64,000 nucleotides of DNA from Clostridiales bacterium (GTDB taxonomy: Bacteria; Bacillota; Clostridia; Saccharofermentanales; Saccharofermentanaceae). The stretch covers positions 1-64,000 of the forward strand of contig JAFWFV010000026.1 of NCBI GenBank assembly GCA_017515465.1, in the 5' to 3' direction. The notes beneath the pieces were generated by a model. It was given only the letters and a program-made list of their open reading frames with translations, did no database searches and had not been told where the DNA came from. Shown here one piece after another: positions 1 through 8,802 of the stretch; positions within the stretch are counted from its first letter, which is position 1; the number at the start of each line of letters is the position of its first letter. Both the position numbers and the translations under genes were made by a program.

Positions 1-188
1 AGACATATTCACTACATTTGTATTGAGCACACTTAAAAAGGTGCGTTACTGTGATCTTTCAAGCCGGGCGGCGATCCCGATCTTCGGATTATCAGTCAAA
101 GTCTAGGAAATAGCCCAATATTCGGACAGCATTATTAGTAAAATGTATATAGGTAGTAAGATCATTGAGTAGAAAAGAGGGAAGATGC
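1..188. other. Upstream non-coding stretch
   Basis: No convincing gene, RNA or terminator is visible in these bases. They contain the ribosome binding site (AGAGGGAAG, about 175-184) of the small gene that follows. The end of any preceding gene lies outside the window or is not recognisable here. Confidence 0.4.
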
Positions 189-458
189 ATGACAGATAAG
201 GATTTTACTGTTTATAGAGAACGATATGTAACACTTTCAGGGTCGATCAGAGGTGGATGTCTTCATCTGGAATCATTTGTATACGGTGAGGATTATGACA
301 GCGAGAAGTACTATGATTTCTCTCAGGAGGATACTGATAAGCTGTTCGGTCTCATCCCGTTTGATGATTTCATTAACTCTTTAAGAAGCGGCCATTTGAT
401 CTGGATGGAGCAATTCCTTGAAGATAATGATATCCATCCTAAGACTTTTTGTTATTAG
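189..458 (+). CDS. Small acidic hypothetical protein (89 aa)
   Basis: I do not recognise this family. The ATG at 189 is chosen because a GAGGGAAG-like ribosome binding site lies just upstream; a TTG at 165 in the same frame has none. The product is acidic and aromatic-rich (for example GEDYDSEKYYDF followed by SQEDTDKLF), has no signal peptide or membrane segment, and ends in CY. It is probably cytoplasmic. It stands alone, with an 87-base gap before the next gene. A small immunity-type or regulatory protein is possible but nothing in the sequence shows it. Confidence 0.6.
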   Translation: MTDKDFTVYRERYVTLSGSIRGGCLHLESFVYGEDYDSEKYYDFSQEDTDKLFGLIPFDDFINSLRSGHLIWMEQFLEDNDIHPKTFCY

Positions 459-545
459 AAAACCGACATCCATGCAACATTTATCGGTTCCTGATTGTAC
501 CTATAGCAAATGGCTATAAAACTAGCATAAGACAGGAGCGTAGAT

Positions 546-1532
546 ATGAGTTCAGGAACCAGATCAGGGATCAAGACGGCTATTATCATCATAGCGGCAG
601 GTATTGTGGTTTTGGCAATTGCCGCAGTACTGGCAATAAATGCATTAATCCATTCACGGATTGACATACCGTTCATTCCCGATAAGCAGGAGAACGGGGG
701 ATATGCAACAGATTATCCTCTCTATAACGGCCAGAAGGCGAGCCGAGTATATGGAACGTGGTGTGTGGAAAAGTACATTGGCAAGGATGATGGTGTAGTT
801 TATCTTACCGCCTGGAATTCAGGCAAGAAGGAGTCGATGGCTGATTATATCAGAGTCCACGTTTACGATACTGCGGAAATAGCGCGTGACAGATATGACA
901 GGATCTACGACACGTATAAGCAGTACGGTGATTACGGCTGGGAAGAGGGCGACGGATGGTTTACTGCCATGGAACCTAATGTTTGCGATGCATCGATCCG
1001 GAGCATAACCAGGCTTAAGGACAACGTTATCTTATATGCGGAAATAGAGATAACAGGTGAGTGGGGCGTGGAACCGGATATGGAACCTGTGGAACCCGTG
1101 CCTTTATCGAAAGATCCTGCGAGCAGCAATTTTGACCGTTCTCTGCTTAAGGACTATGTGATCAACCATGCAGGAGAGGTCAGATCTTACATTATTAACG
1201 AAGTGCTCAGGGATCAAAGCGCTGTCAAGCCCGATAGTAATGTGAATGTTACAGACGGATATATCGCTATTATCTGCAATGAGTACAGGGATATGGTCTA
1301 CAAGACCTATATCTACAAGGCAGCTGTCAGGTATAAGTATATCAATACTGTCTCACTCGTTTCATCTTCAGGGCAGTCAGCCGGACGGGAGATGGTTGAC
1401 AGCAACGGTATGCTTGAAAGCCTGGAGGAGGTTGTAGGAGTTGCTGAACAGTTCAATTCTGCAGGCTATGTCAAATATCCGGGTGACAGCAGGGAATACT
1501 CCATAGATGATCTTTTGAAGAATGATCTGTAA
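546..1532 (+). CDS. Membrane-anchored hypothetical protein (328 aa)
   Basis: The protein has a short cytoplasmic N-terminus, one strong membrane segment (about residues 8-34, rich in Ile/Ala/Val) and a long extracytoplasmic part with many Tyr, Asp and Glu. There is no Cys lipobox, so it is a type II signal-anchored protein rather than a lipoprotein. The start ATG follows an AGGAG sequence at about 533-537. The ectodomain contains a segment around residues 75-100 (VCVEKYIGKDDGVVYLTAWNS-like region) and a C-terminal part around 235-300 resembling beta-strands; I do not know the fold. It may be a sensor or solute-binding accessory, but that is a guess. Confidence 0.7.
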   Translation: MSSGTRSGIKTAIIIIAAGIVVLAIAAVLAINALIHSRIDIPFIPDKQENGGYATDYPLYNGQKASRVYGTWCVEKYIGKDDGVVYLTAWNSGKKESMADYIRVHVYDTAEIARDRYDRIYDTYKQYGDYGWEEGDGWFTAMEPNVCDASIRSITRLKDNVILYAEIEITGEWGVEPDMEPVEPVPLSKDPASSNFDRSLLKDYVINHAGEVRSYIINEVLRDQSAVKPDSNVNVTDGYIAIICNEYRDMVYKTYIYKAAVRYKYINTVSLVSSSGQSAGREMVDSNGMLESLEEVVGVAEQFNSAGYVKYPGDSREYSIDDLLKNDL

Positions 1533-1569
1533 CCATACTGGAGCTGATAGACACCCCCGGAGCCGTATG

Positions 1570-1600
1570 TTAACATAACCCTGTAACGATTGGGTATATA
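1570..1600 (+). promoter_or_regulatory. Possible promoter for the GH3 gene
   Basis: TTAACA at 1570-1575 (5 of 6 to the -35 consensus) and TATATA at 1595-1600 are separated by 19 bases, slightly long for a housekeeping sigma promoter. It would start a transcript about 45 bases before the GTG start at 1650. Confidence 0.35.
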
Positions 1601-1637
1601 CAGTCCTGTGAGTCAGCATCATACAGGATTATTGATC

Positions 1638-1652
1638 AAGGAGCCCGGTGTG
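1638..1652 (+). promoter_or_regulatory. RBS that fixes a GTG start for the GH3 gene
   Basis: AAGGAG at 1638-1643 lies 6 bases before GTG at 1650-1652. This choice also puts the basic N-terminus of a normal lipoprotein signal peptide right after the start. An in-frame start at 1590 would add 20 residues with no membrane-targeting logic. Confidence 0.75.
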
Positions 1653-3464
1653 TATCACAAACGGATATTAGCGACAGTCATTTCAGCGGCCATGCTCGTC
1701 ACGTCATTAACTTCCTGTGGCGAGGCTGATTATGTAGGAACAGCGGACTCTGTCAGGGAGGAGTACCTCACGATGACTCCCGAAGAGATCGTTGCCAGCC
1801 TGACACTGGAACAGAAAGCAGCACAGATGGTTCAGCCTGCAGTTTACAATGTGTCAGAATACGATATGTTGAACAACGATTACGGAAGCATCCTGTCCAC
1901 GCCTGGCAGTCTCAGTGCAGCCGGTTGGAGAGAACTGGTCGATGGGTATCAGAGTGCAGCATTGGATTCGGAGGCAGGCATTCCTTATCTCTACGGACAG
2001 GATGATGTGCACGGGGTCAATTACTGCCTTAATGCAGTGTATTTCCCGCATAACATCGGTGTTGGAGCAGCTAATGATGAGGAATTGTGCTATCAGCTGG
2101 GTCTCATTACCGCAGACGAAGCGAAACTGTGCCATATGCTGTGGAACTTCTCTCCCGTAATAGCACAGTCTGCAGACCCCAGGTGGGGCAGAACATACGA
2201 GTCATATGGTTCGGATCTGGATCTTATCACCAGACTGAGCACGGCCTATACACGCGGTCTTATTGACGGCGGACTGATAGCATGTGCCAAGCACTTTCTG
2301 GGTGACGGTAATGTTGTTTTCGGTACGGGAGAAGCGGATATGCTCATAGACAGGGGTGATGCACAGCTTACTGATGCTCAGATCGATGAACTCCTGGCTG
2401 TATATCAGGCGCAGATCGATGCCGGTGTGCAGACGATAATGATCAGTCACTCTTCTCTTAATGGCGTCAAGATGCATGAGAATGGCGAATACATCATGAG
2501 GCTTAAGAATGAGATGGGCTTTGAAGGCTTTATCGTAAGTGACTGGAATTCCGTTCAGAATACAAGTGCATCCACATACGAGGAGCAGGTGATCAACGGA
2601 ATCAATGCCGGTATCGACATGCTCATGGAGGTCGATCTCTTTGATGAGACCAGACAGATAATCGTTGAAGCAGTCAATAACGGGGACATATCTGAAGATC
2701 GTGTTAATGATGCAGTTACCAGGATAATCAAGGTCAAGATGGATGCGGGCATTTTTGCAGACCCTCTCTGCGAGAACCTTGAGACCGTACAGCAGGAGAC
2801 CGGTTCTGATGAATACAGGAAAGTTGCAGAGGAACTGGTCGAGAAGAGCCTTGTACTGCTCAAGAATGATAATGATATCCTTCCTCTGCAGGCAGGCACG
2901 AAAGTCTATATCACAGGACCTGCAGCAGATAATGCACAGGCTCAGTGCGGCGGCTGGACCATTAGCTGGAATTCCAGTCCTTCAAAGGACATCGAAGGAG
3001 TAACCTCGATAATGGATGCTTTTGAGCTTTATGCAGACGAATATGGTATTGAAGTGATCACAGATCCATCCCGCGCCTCAGAAGCGGATGTAGTCCTGCT
3101 TTGTGTTGGAGAACAGGCATATGCCGAGTGGAACGGCGATACTGAAGACCTTCAGCTCTGCGGAAGCCTGGGTCTTGCGGGGAATGCCGAAGCAATAGAT
3201 GAAGCAACATCTCTAGATAAGCCTGTGGTTACTCTCATAGTTGCAGGCAGACATGTTATCCTCGATCCTGATGATGTCAGCGGCTGGGACAGCATCGTAA
3301 TGTGTTATCTGCCGGGATCTGAAGGAAAGGGGATCTCCGATGTTCTTTGTGGTTGTGCTGACTTTACGGGCAGGCTGCCTTCCCCGTGGTACGGATCTGT
3401 TGATCAGATAGGAACAGACGATTGTGTTTATGAGGCCGGATATGGCCTGTCTTATCCTGAATGA
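1650..3464 (+). CDS. Glycoside hydrolase family 3 lipoprotein (beta-glucosidase type)
   Basis: This is a secreted, lipid-anchored GH3 enzyme likely to release glucose from beta-glucans or oligosaccharides. It has a signal peptide ending in lipobox LTSC (Cys about residue 23). The (beta/alpha)8 domain shows GIPYLYGQDDVHG, the Lys-His pair at about K214-H215 (AKHFLGDG) and the nucleophile motif FIVSDW with Asp about residue 298. The second, alpha/beta sandwich domain has VGEQAYAEWNGD, which matches the loop carrying the acid/base Glu in barley ExoI-like enzymes, and ends with PGSEG and GYGLSYP. At 604 residues it has both catalytic domains but no C-terminal fibronectin-type domain. Start is GTG, supported by AAGGAG. 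Exact substrate cannot be told. Confidence 0.92.
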   Translation: MYHKRILATVISAAMLVTSLTSCGEADYVGTADSVREEYLTMTPEEIVASLTLEQKAAQMVQPAVYNVSEYDMLNNDYGSILSTPGSLSAAGWRELVDGYQSAALDSEAGIPYLYGQDDVHGVNYCLNAVYFPHNIGVGAANDEELCYQLGLITADEAKLCHMLWNFSPVIAQSADPRWGRTYESYGSDLDLITRLSTAYTRGLIDGGLIACAKHFLGDGNVVFGTGEADMLIDRGDAQLTDAQIDELLAVYQAQIDAGVQTIMISHSSLNGVKMHENGEYIMRLKNEMGFEGFIVSDWNSVQNTSASTYEEQVINGINAGIDMLMEVDLFDETRQIIVEAVNNGDISEDRVNDAVTRIIKVKMDAGIFADPLCENLETVQQETGSDEYRKVAEELVEKSLVLLKNDNDILPLQAGTKVYITGPAADNAQAQCGGWTISWNSSPSKDIEGVTSIMDAFELYADEYGIEVITDPSRASEADVVLLCVGEQAYAEWNGDTEDLQLCGSLGLAGNAEAIDEATSLDKPVVTLIVAGRHVILDPDDVSGWDSIVMCYLPGSEGKGISDVLCGCADFTGRLPSPWYGSVDQIGTDDCVYEAGYGLSYPE

Positions 3465-3534
3465 TTCTGGGAGGGAAGCAGTATTTATATGAAACTTCGA
3501 AACAGGCGATTAAGTAACAATGAGGATGGTGTCT

Positions 3535-4770
3535 ATGGCTAGGAGATTTTCTTTAATAATGGTATTTGCTCTTCTGCTTTCTTCATTTATGTTGTTGTCA
3601 GGCTGCAGCAATGCTGATGAAGGGTTGAAATACTATGAACTGACTGATGCTTCTTTGTATCAGTTTATGGAGGACTATGAGGGCCCTGATGATGCTTATC
3701 TGTGTGTTGTTGAGGAATATGCCGAGGCTGAACTGACGGTCCCTTCAACATACAAGGGCAAGCCGGTCGTTGCAGTATCCTCCGGGACCAACAACATGTC
3801 ACAGGCAAACGTTAAGGAACTAATCCTTTCTGAGGGAATAATGTATGTTGATTCAGGTTTTTCTGGATATAAGAATCTCACCAGCGTTTCTTTCCCAAGT
3901 TCTCTTGTGGGAGTATATACATCATTTAATGGATGTAATTCTCTCAAATCGCTGGAGTTCCCCGGTAATGTTACTATCAAGTACAGCTTCTCACGTTGCA
4001 GCAATCTTGAAAGTATAGTCTACAGAGGAAGTTCAAATGAGATCTCTGATGACAGCTATCTGGCAGATCCTAAGCTGCCCGGATCCCCTGATTATGCACC
4101 CGACGGTGGAACTGCAACTGAAACTACAAGAGTTACTGAACCTGAAATGAATGAATATGATTACAACATGCTGATGGAAGAGGTTCAGAGTACAGGTTCT
4201 GATTGGGCAGAAGGCATCATGGAACGCGCCATTGCTGCTCTGGTTGATTCCGGTGATGTTTCAGGCACCACTCTTGATGGTAAGAAGATGTTTGCTTTCG
4301 ATGGCGACAATGGAGCGGCATTTACCGGTGATGAAGCCCGGGATCGATATACATCTGATTTTGAGCGGGATGGAGCTGTTATCTGCGGTAAGTATTATTA
4401 TTCTGATGATTCTTTCCTTTTCAGTTTGTATTTGAGGCCTTTTAATGCGGATCCTGATCTGTCTGACTATGATTTTATCGACGTTTCAACGAACTCATGC
4501 GTCGATTCTTTTGCGGGAACGACCGATGAATGCAGATACCTGATCGTAGTTATGGGTGTGGTTTCTGATGTTGACGAGGAGTTTTACATGGGAGGGATTG
4601 ACCGTGAGACGGTATCGACAGAAGTCCTCATAATCGATGTGGATAGTGAAGAGATCGTTCATATTGAACACATCGGTGTCAGCAGACCCGGTACAACCGC
4701 ACAACGTCCTGTTGGAAACATGCTTGAAGCAGATGCTCTGGAATATGTAAGGACGGTCTGTTCGCAGTAA
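3535..4770 (+). CDS. Lipoprotein with a leucine-rich (BspA-like) segment (411 aa)
   Basis: A signal peptide ends in LLSGC, a good lipobox, so the protein should be anchored to the outer face of the membrane. Residues roughly 60-165 contain LRR_5-like repeats (VKELILSEG, LTSVSFPSSLVGV, LKSLEFPGN). A Thr/Glu-rich linker follows and the C-terminal half (about 200-411) is a separate domain I cannot name; its end has a LIIDVDSEEIVHIEH strand pattern. The ATG at 3535 is preferred because GAGG lies 9 bases upstream; ATG at 3520 in frame is an alternative. The function may be surface binding. Its neighbour at 5080 is a lipoprotein of similar size and may share the C-terminal domain. Confidence 0.75.
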   Translation: MARRFSLIMVFALLLSSFMLLSGCSNADEGLKYYELTDASLYQFMEDYEGPDDAYLCVVEEYAEAELTVPSTYKGKPVVAVSSGTNNMSQANVKELILSEGIMYVDSGFSGYKNLTSVSFPSSLVGVYTSFNGCNSLKSLEFPGNVTIKYSFSRCSNLESIVYRGSSNEISDDSYLADPKLPGSPDYAPDGGTATETTRVTEPEMNEYDYNMLMEEVQSTGSDWAEGIMERAIAALVDSGDVSGTTLDGKKMFAFDGDNGAAFTGDEARDRYTSDFERDGAVICGKYYYSDDSFLFSLYLRPFNADPDLSDYDFIDVSTNSCVDSFAGTTDECRYLIVVMGVVSDVDEEFYMGGIDRETVSTEVLIIDVDSEEIVHIEHIGVSRPGTTAQRPVGNMLEADALEYVRTVCSQ

Positions 4771-4805
4771 ATTGATCCTCAGGATGATGTTTGAATAAAT
4801 GAGTA

Positions 4806-4835
4806 TTGTGAGCAAGAGAATGCGTTTGTTATAAT
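4806..4835 (+). promoter_or_regulatory. Promoter with extended -10, no gene directly behind it
   Basis: TTGTGA (4806-4811, 4 of 6 to consensus), an 18-base spacer and a perfect TATAAT (4830-4835) preceded by TGT, the extended -10 form. The nearest downstream start codon of a convincing gene is at 5080. Confidence 0.6.
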
Positions 4836-5007
4836 GCCCCCTTGCATGTGGCGCAAATACTGACATGGATCTCTCCATTTAAGTATAATTCCATTACCTG
4901 AGGTACAGGAGTGGCAATAGGACAGTGTGCGGCACAGAGTGCATTTTTGCACTTAAGACATCTTTCGGCTTATTTTTTTGTTGAAGTCATGACCGCTAGC
5001 CGCGTTT

Positions 5008-5037
5008 TTCAAGTGATGACAGTTTTTCTGTTATAAT
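5008..5037 (+). promoter_or_regulatory. Promoter for the lipoprotein gene at 5080
   Basis: TGTTATAAT at 5029-5037 is a perfect extended -10. The -35 candidate TTCAAG (5008-5013, spacer 18) is poor, as is common when an extended -10 is present. The expected transcript starts about 35 bases before the ATG. Confidence 0.55.
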
Positions 5038-5079
5038 ATATAAGTCGGTGAGACAGATGAAGAAGAGTGAGGAAATGCT

Positions 5080-6330
5080 ATGAGGAGAAGACTCTCAGTA
5101 TTGTTGATATTCTGCATTTTGTCGAATCTGCTGATGTTTTCAGGCTGCGGCAAGAGTTTTACAGGTCCGTACGCAGCTCAGCTTGAAGCAGCTTCCCGTT
5201 TGAGTTCTCTGAAGAATGATGACAAGTCGCAAATGGTGACTTTTTATGAGTCTTATAACCGAAAGGATTACTTACCTTTGGAAGATTGTCCCGCTCTGGT
5301 CTTGACTATCAAGAACATTAATAAAGTGGATGAAGTTGTTGAAAGGGTTAAGGAAGAGTTCGCAGGTATTGATGTGCCATGGCTTGTTGTTGAGGATTTT
5401 GAAGATCTCGTTCTTGATGATCTGAAAGATAATGACTTTGCATCCCTCGGTATCGTAATCACCAAATGCACATCCTCTGAAATAACCTTCCACTATTCTC
5501 CTCCGATTGATGAGATCGATAATCTTACGAGGCTTGGACCTGCCAGAATTCCGGATGATGATGCTGCAGATTATGATATTCTTCCTGATGTTGAAGAACT
5601 TATCCTTTGCAACGAACTGTTCTGGCTTGATAAATGCCCAAATGTGGAGAAATTGAATATTGTTGCTGATTCAGGATCTGTTCTTGAAATACTGATAGAT
5701 CCGTCAAAAGTTATCTGTATCCCTTCGCTGAATGAGATTACGGTTGACGAATCATCTTTGGGTAAAGCTGTTGCATATGCTCTCTTTATGGATAATCCGC
5801 AGATAGTGACCATCAATGGCGAGAATGCGGACTCTTTCGATTTTACAGGCGGTCTTGAAGGCGCCGGACTGGATCGGTTTAATCAAGCTGTACTCCGTTA
5901 CAAAGCAGACAGGATAGATCTGTCAGGATTTACACAGATATCTTCTGATGATGCGGTATTGCACGGAGCAGTGACTGTCGTCGGATATGATGGTGCAGAA
6001 GAAGCATCCCAATATAATTCTCTGTCACGCTACCTCACAGAAGAAGAACTGTCACACATATCGCAGAGCGGTGATCTCGGGGACACGGTTATAAGACTTA
6101 CGACTGAAGAACAAGTGGACGGAGGCTATTCCGACGGCAGAGCGTCCTATGAGCTCAGTGTATATATGGAAGTGATAGATCTGCAAAGCAGGACTGTTAC
6201 GGAGAGGACACGCATTCAGCGTAATTCCGGGTCTGCAGTTATTTCGAATGGAACAGGAAGCAGAAGAGGTCAGTTTTCTGTCGAAAGATTTTGCGCAACC
6301 CTCTCTGAACTGATGGCAAGATCATACTGA
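5080..6330 (+). CDS. Hypothetical lipoprotein (416 aa)
   Basis: The N-terminus is a classical lipoprotein signal (basic MRRR, hydrophobic core, lipobox FSGC at about residues 20-23). The mature part is acidic, with no membrane segment. Around residues 90-250 there are leucine/isoleucine strands spaced like a degenerate leucine-rich repeat (VEELILCNELFWLDKC, VEKLNIVADSG, SLNEITVDESS), which would suit a surface-exposed solenoid. The last 100 residues form another domain ending VYMEVIDLQSRTVTERTRI. I do not recognise a family. Its size and layout mirror the lipoprotein at 3535-4770, which suggests a duplicated or co-functioning pair, although it has its own promoters. Confidence 0.72.
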   Translation: MRRRLSVLLIFCILSNLLMFSGCGKSFTGPYAAQLEAASRLSSLKNDDKSQMVTFYESYNRKDYLPLEDCPALVLTIKNINKVDEVVERVKEEFAGIDVPWLVVEDFEDLVLDDLKDNDFASLGIVITKCTSSEITFHYSPPIDEIDNLTRLGPARIPDDDAADYDILPDVEELILCNELFWLDKCPNVEKLNIVADSGSVLEILIDPSKVICIPSLNEITVDESSLGKAVAYALFMDNPQIVTINGENADSFDFTGGLEGAGLDRFNQAVLRYKADRIDLSGFTQISSDDAVLHGAVTVVGYDGAEEASQYNSLSRYLTEEELSHISQSGDLGDTVIRLTTEEQVDGGYSDGRASYELSVYMEVIDLQSRTVTERTRIQRNSGSAVISNGTGSRRGQFSVERFCATLSELMARSY

Positions 6331-6362
6331 TCTGATTATCTGATCAAAAACAAAGGAGCCCT

Positions 6363-6387
6363 CACTTCACCATGCGGAGTGCCTTTT
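6363..6387 (+). terminator. Weak candidate terminator
   Basis: CACTTC (6363-6368) can pair with GGAGTG (6376-6381) around a 7-base loop with one G-U pair, followed by CCTTTTA. The stem is short and the T run only four bases, so this is tentative. Confidence 0.3.
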
Positions 6388-6470
6388 ATATTATCCGGAG
6401 CAGTTGACATATCCTTCATTCTGAGTTTTAATCTCAAAGGTTATTTTTTATATTATCTGGAGAATATAGT

Positions 6471-6932
6471 ATGGCAGCAGACGTTAAGTTTAGTGTTAAA
6501 GAGGCGGTTAATAATCAGATCCTGACTCCTGTTAGCGTAAGCGAGGAACTTGAACAGGAGTTTATCAAGAAGTCCAGGAGTGCAGCCTGGAAACTTCTTC
6601 CGTTATCGATAATCGTGAGTGTGGTAGTTCTTGCAATTATCATACTGGTTATCTATTTTCTGAGGTTTGCGATCATCAGTACTCTGGCACTGATAAGTAT
6701 CGGATATCCTGCTTTTGCTGTTTATAATATCGTATCGACGTCCAAAGCGATCAAGAAGCATGACTATGAGTTCCTGTCCTGCGAGATAGTAGGCAAGGAT
6801 GACAACGGATACAGGGTCAGGGGACTGGAGGCGCACGCTATTACGCCCCTGATCGGCAAAAAGGAATATAACCCCGGCGAGCAGGTAATAGTTGCAAGAT
6901 TAAACGATGAGTTGAGCCTGATCTCAGAGTAA
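6471..6932 (+). CDS. Small membrane protein, two helices and a C-terminal beta domain (153 aa)
   Basis: Residues about 42-65 and 68-88 are two adjacent membrane helices connected by a very short turn. The C-terminal 55 residues (YEFLSCEIVGKDDNGYRVRG and then GKKEYNPGEQVIVARL) look like a small beta-barrel or OB-like domain on the cytoplasmic side, by the positive-inside rule (K/R near TM ends). The start ATG follows GGAG at about 6459. I do not know the family. It sits alone between lipoprotein and hydrolase genes. Confidence 0.65.
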   Translation: MAADVKFSVKEAVNNQILTPVSVSEELEQEFIKKSRSAAWKLLPLSIIVSVVVLAIIILVIYFLRFAIISTLALISIGYPAFAVYNIVSTSKAIKKHDYEFLSCEIVGKDDNGYRVRGLEAHAITPLIGKKEYNPGEQVIVARLNDELSLISE

Positions 6933-7030
6933 AAGATGCATCTTGCCGTCAATTATTGCATCTTGCCTTCTGGAGTATTGTGATCGCGGATGATATGCCA
7001 TATAACTGACCTCAGGAAAGGCGGTGCAAT

Positions 7031-8356
7031 ATGGCATATTTACTTTTGATCGTTTTATTGATAACGGAGACCGGTTTCTCCGTATTTGAACTCACCCGAA
7101 CAACTGTTAAGCGTGAGTGGACTCCCAAGCGTGTCCTGGTGAATGGGGTTCAACTTGGGATATTCCTTCTCATGACCCTTCTACCGGGTATCGACTTCGG
7201 ATTCAGGTTTACTGCTCTTCTTATAGTCCTGATCCTGAGACTTGTGGTTTCCGGGATATTTGCTTTGGCTTACCGTAAGAACGATTCGCAAAAGAAAAAG
7301 GCTGCTATTGTTTTCAGCGCATTGATCAGCGTTGTCCTCATAGCTGCTAATATGCTTCCTGCGTTCATGTTTTCGGATTATCATGGACGCCCTTTGACAG
7401 GTGAATATGAGGTCGTGGAAGATCAGATAATACTTACTGATACTTCCAGAACAGAGAAATTTGAAAATGACGGATCCTGCAGGGAGATACCCGTTCATTT
7501 CTACTATCCCGATGATTCTTCCATCGCAAGTCACAGTCTGCCCCTTGTTATATTCTCCCATGGTGCGTTCGGATATTACCAGAGCAATGCATCAGCATAT
7601 ATGGAACTTGCCAGTCACGGGTATGTTGTGGCCAGCCTGGATCACCCTTACCATGCGTTCTTTACTGAGGATTCATCAGGCAAGCTTATCACTGTTGATC
7701 CTGAATTCATCCGGACTGCCATGTATGTCGGTGGAAATGATAACGATATGAGCGAAGATGAACTCTTCGGTATCACTTCAAAATGGATGGAGCTTCGTGA
7801 GGCTGACGTGAATTTCGTTATCGACGAGCTGAAGGCGGGAACATATGAACAGGAGTGGGGAAGGATGATGGATACCGGCAGGATAGGATTGTTCGGACAC
7901 TCCCTGGGAGGTGCGACGATGGTAACAGTAGGCAGGAGGGATGACGTTTCTGCGGTAATAGACATCGACGGTTCGATGCTCGGTGAACAGACCGGAGTAG
8001 CAGACGGGATGCCTGTAGTAAACGAGGAACCTTATACAACACCTCTGCTGTCTATAGATAACGACGAACACCACCTGAGCAGGATAGAGGCCTATGAAAC
8101 TGGATATGCCTATACCAATAATGTTATACTTGATAACGCAACAGAAGGCTTCAGCACGTATTTCAGAGGCGCGGCTCACATGGATCTTACGGATCTTCCC
8201 CTGTTCAGCCCTTTCCTGGCGGGAATGCTGAATACGAGCGAGAGTTCGGTCGACCATGAGGAGTGCATCGATACTCTTAATGCTCTCGTGCTTAAGTTCT
8301 TTGACTGCTATCTTAAAGGAGAAGGCGGATTTGCCGTAAACGAGTACTATCTTTGA
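7031..8356 (+). CDS. Membrane-bound alpha/beta hydrolase, PAF-acetylhydrolase-like (441 aa)
   Basis: Four N-terminal membrane helices (about residues 1-20, 40-55, 58-80, 93-115) are followed by an extracytoplasmic alpha/beta hydrolase domain. The nucleophile elbow is GHSLGG with Ser about residue 291; VIFSHGAFGYYQSN and SLDHPYHAFF resemble the oxyanion-hole and following strand of platelet-activating-factor acetylhydrolases, and a late His lies in RGAAHMDLTDL. The predicted reaction is ester hydrolysis of a lipid or acylated substrate; the substrate is unknown. A strong RBS (AGGAAAGGCGG) precedes the ATG. Its stop overlaps the start of the LytTR gene (TGATG), so hydrolase, regulator and DUF3021 protein are one translationally coupled unit. 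Confidence 0.85.
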   Translation: MAYLLLIVLLITETGFSVFELTRTTVKREWTPKRVLVNGVQLGIFLLMTLLPGIDFGFRFTALLIVLILRLVVSGIFALAYRKNDSQKKKAAIVFSALISVVLIAANMLPAFMFSDYHGRPLTGEYEVVEDQIILTDTSRTEKFENDGSCREIPVHFYYPDDSSIASHSLPLVIFSHGAFGYYQSNASAYMELASHGYVVASLDHPYHAFFTEDSSGKLITVDPEFIRTAMYVGGNDNDMSEDELFGITSKWMELREADVNFVIDELKAGTYEQEWGRMMDTGRIGLFGHSLGGATMVTVGRRDDVSAVIDIDGSMLGEQTGVADGMPVVNEEPYTTPLLSIDNDEHHLSRIEAYETGYAYTNNVILDNATEGFSTYFRGAAHMDLTDLPLFSPFLAGMLNTSESSVDHEECIDTLNALVLKFFDCYLKGEGGFAVNEYYL

Positions 8357-8802
8357 TGGATATTGAGATAAAGACCATAGACAAGGACAGACAGGAGTAT
8401 ATAGAGATCGGCTGCTGGCGCGTTGATGAGCGTGTCAATGAGATCGTGCGCTTTGTCAAGCTGAAACAGGGCAGCGTCGAAGCTTATAAGGACGAGAAAC
8501 GCTACCGGATCCCACTTGCGGACATTCTCTACATTGAAGCCGTTGACGACAGGTGCTTCATATACCTGACGGATGATTGCTTTGAGTCCAGGAAAAGGCT
8601 TTACGAGTTTGAATCCATTCTGCCGGCAGAGCACTATATCCGTATCTCCAAATCGGTCGTGGTAAACCTGATGAAGATCGTTCAGATCAAGCCTGCACTT
8701 AACGGCCGTTTCCTGTGCCATCTCGTAAACGGTGAAAATGTCATAGTCTCAAGAAAATACGTGCCTGACCTTAAGGCCAGATTAAGTGGTGATACAAAAT
8801 GA
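8356..8802 (+). CDS. LytTR-family DNA-binding regulator (148 aa)
   Basis: Residues about 35-145 match the LytTR DNA-binding domain: RYRIPLADILYIEAVDDRC, then LYEFESILP, the RISKSVVVNL block and a final GENVIVSRKYVPDLK. No response-receiver domain is present, so this is the stand-alone LytTR type normally paired with a DUF3021 membrane protein, as here. It probably regulates its own operon, including the hydrolase; the operator cannot be assigned. The ATG overlaps the hydrolase stop codon (TGATG) and lacks its own strong RBS, in line with reinitiation. Confidence 0.9.
   Translation: MDIEIKTIDKDRQEYIEIGCWRVDERVNEIVRFVKLKQGSVEAYKDEKRYRIPLADILYIEAVDDRCFIYLTDDCFESRKRLYEFESILPAEHYIRISKSVVVNLMKIVQIKPALNGRFLCHLVNGENVIVSRKYVPDLKARLSGDTK

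Larger units (their letters stand above)
4771..5079. other. 309-base intergenic region with two promoters and a hairpin
   Basis: No credible coding frame is seen. It holds a strong promoter at 4806-4835, a small perfect hairpin (AGTGCA, loop TTTT, TGCACT) at 4938-4953, a run of seven Ts at about 4973-4979, and a second extended -10 promoter at 5029-5037 next to the lipoprotein gene at 5080. The first promoter lies about 245 bases from that gene, so a long leader or a small RNA is possible. Confidence 0.5.

Noticed and set aside
4495-4878. Minus-strand frame over the end of the lipoprotein gene and the intergenic region
   Set aside because: It runs antisense to a real gene, is rich in basic and hydrophobic residues without pattern, and has no promoter or RBS.
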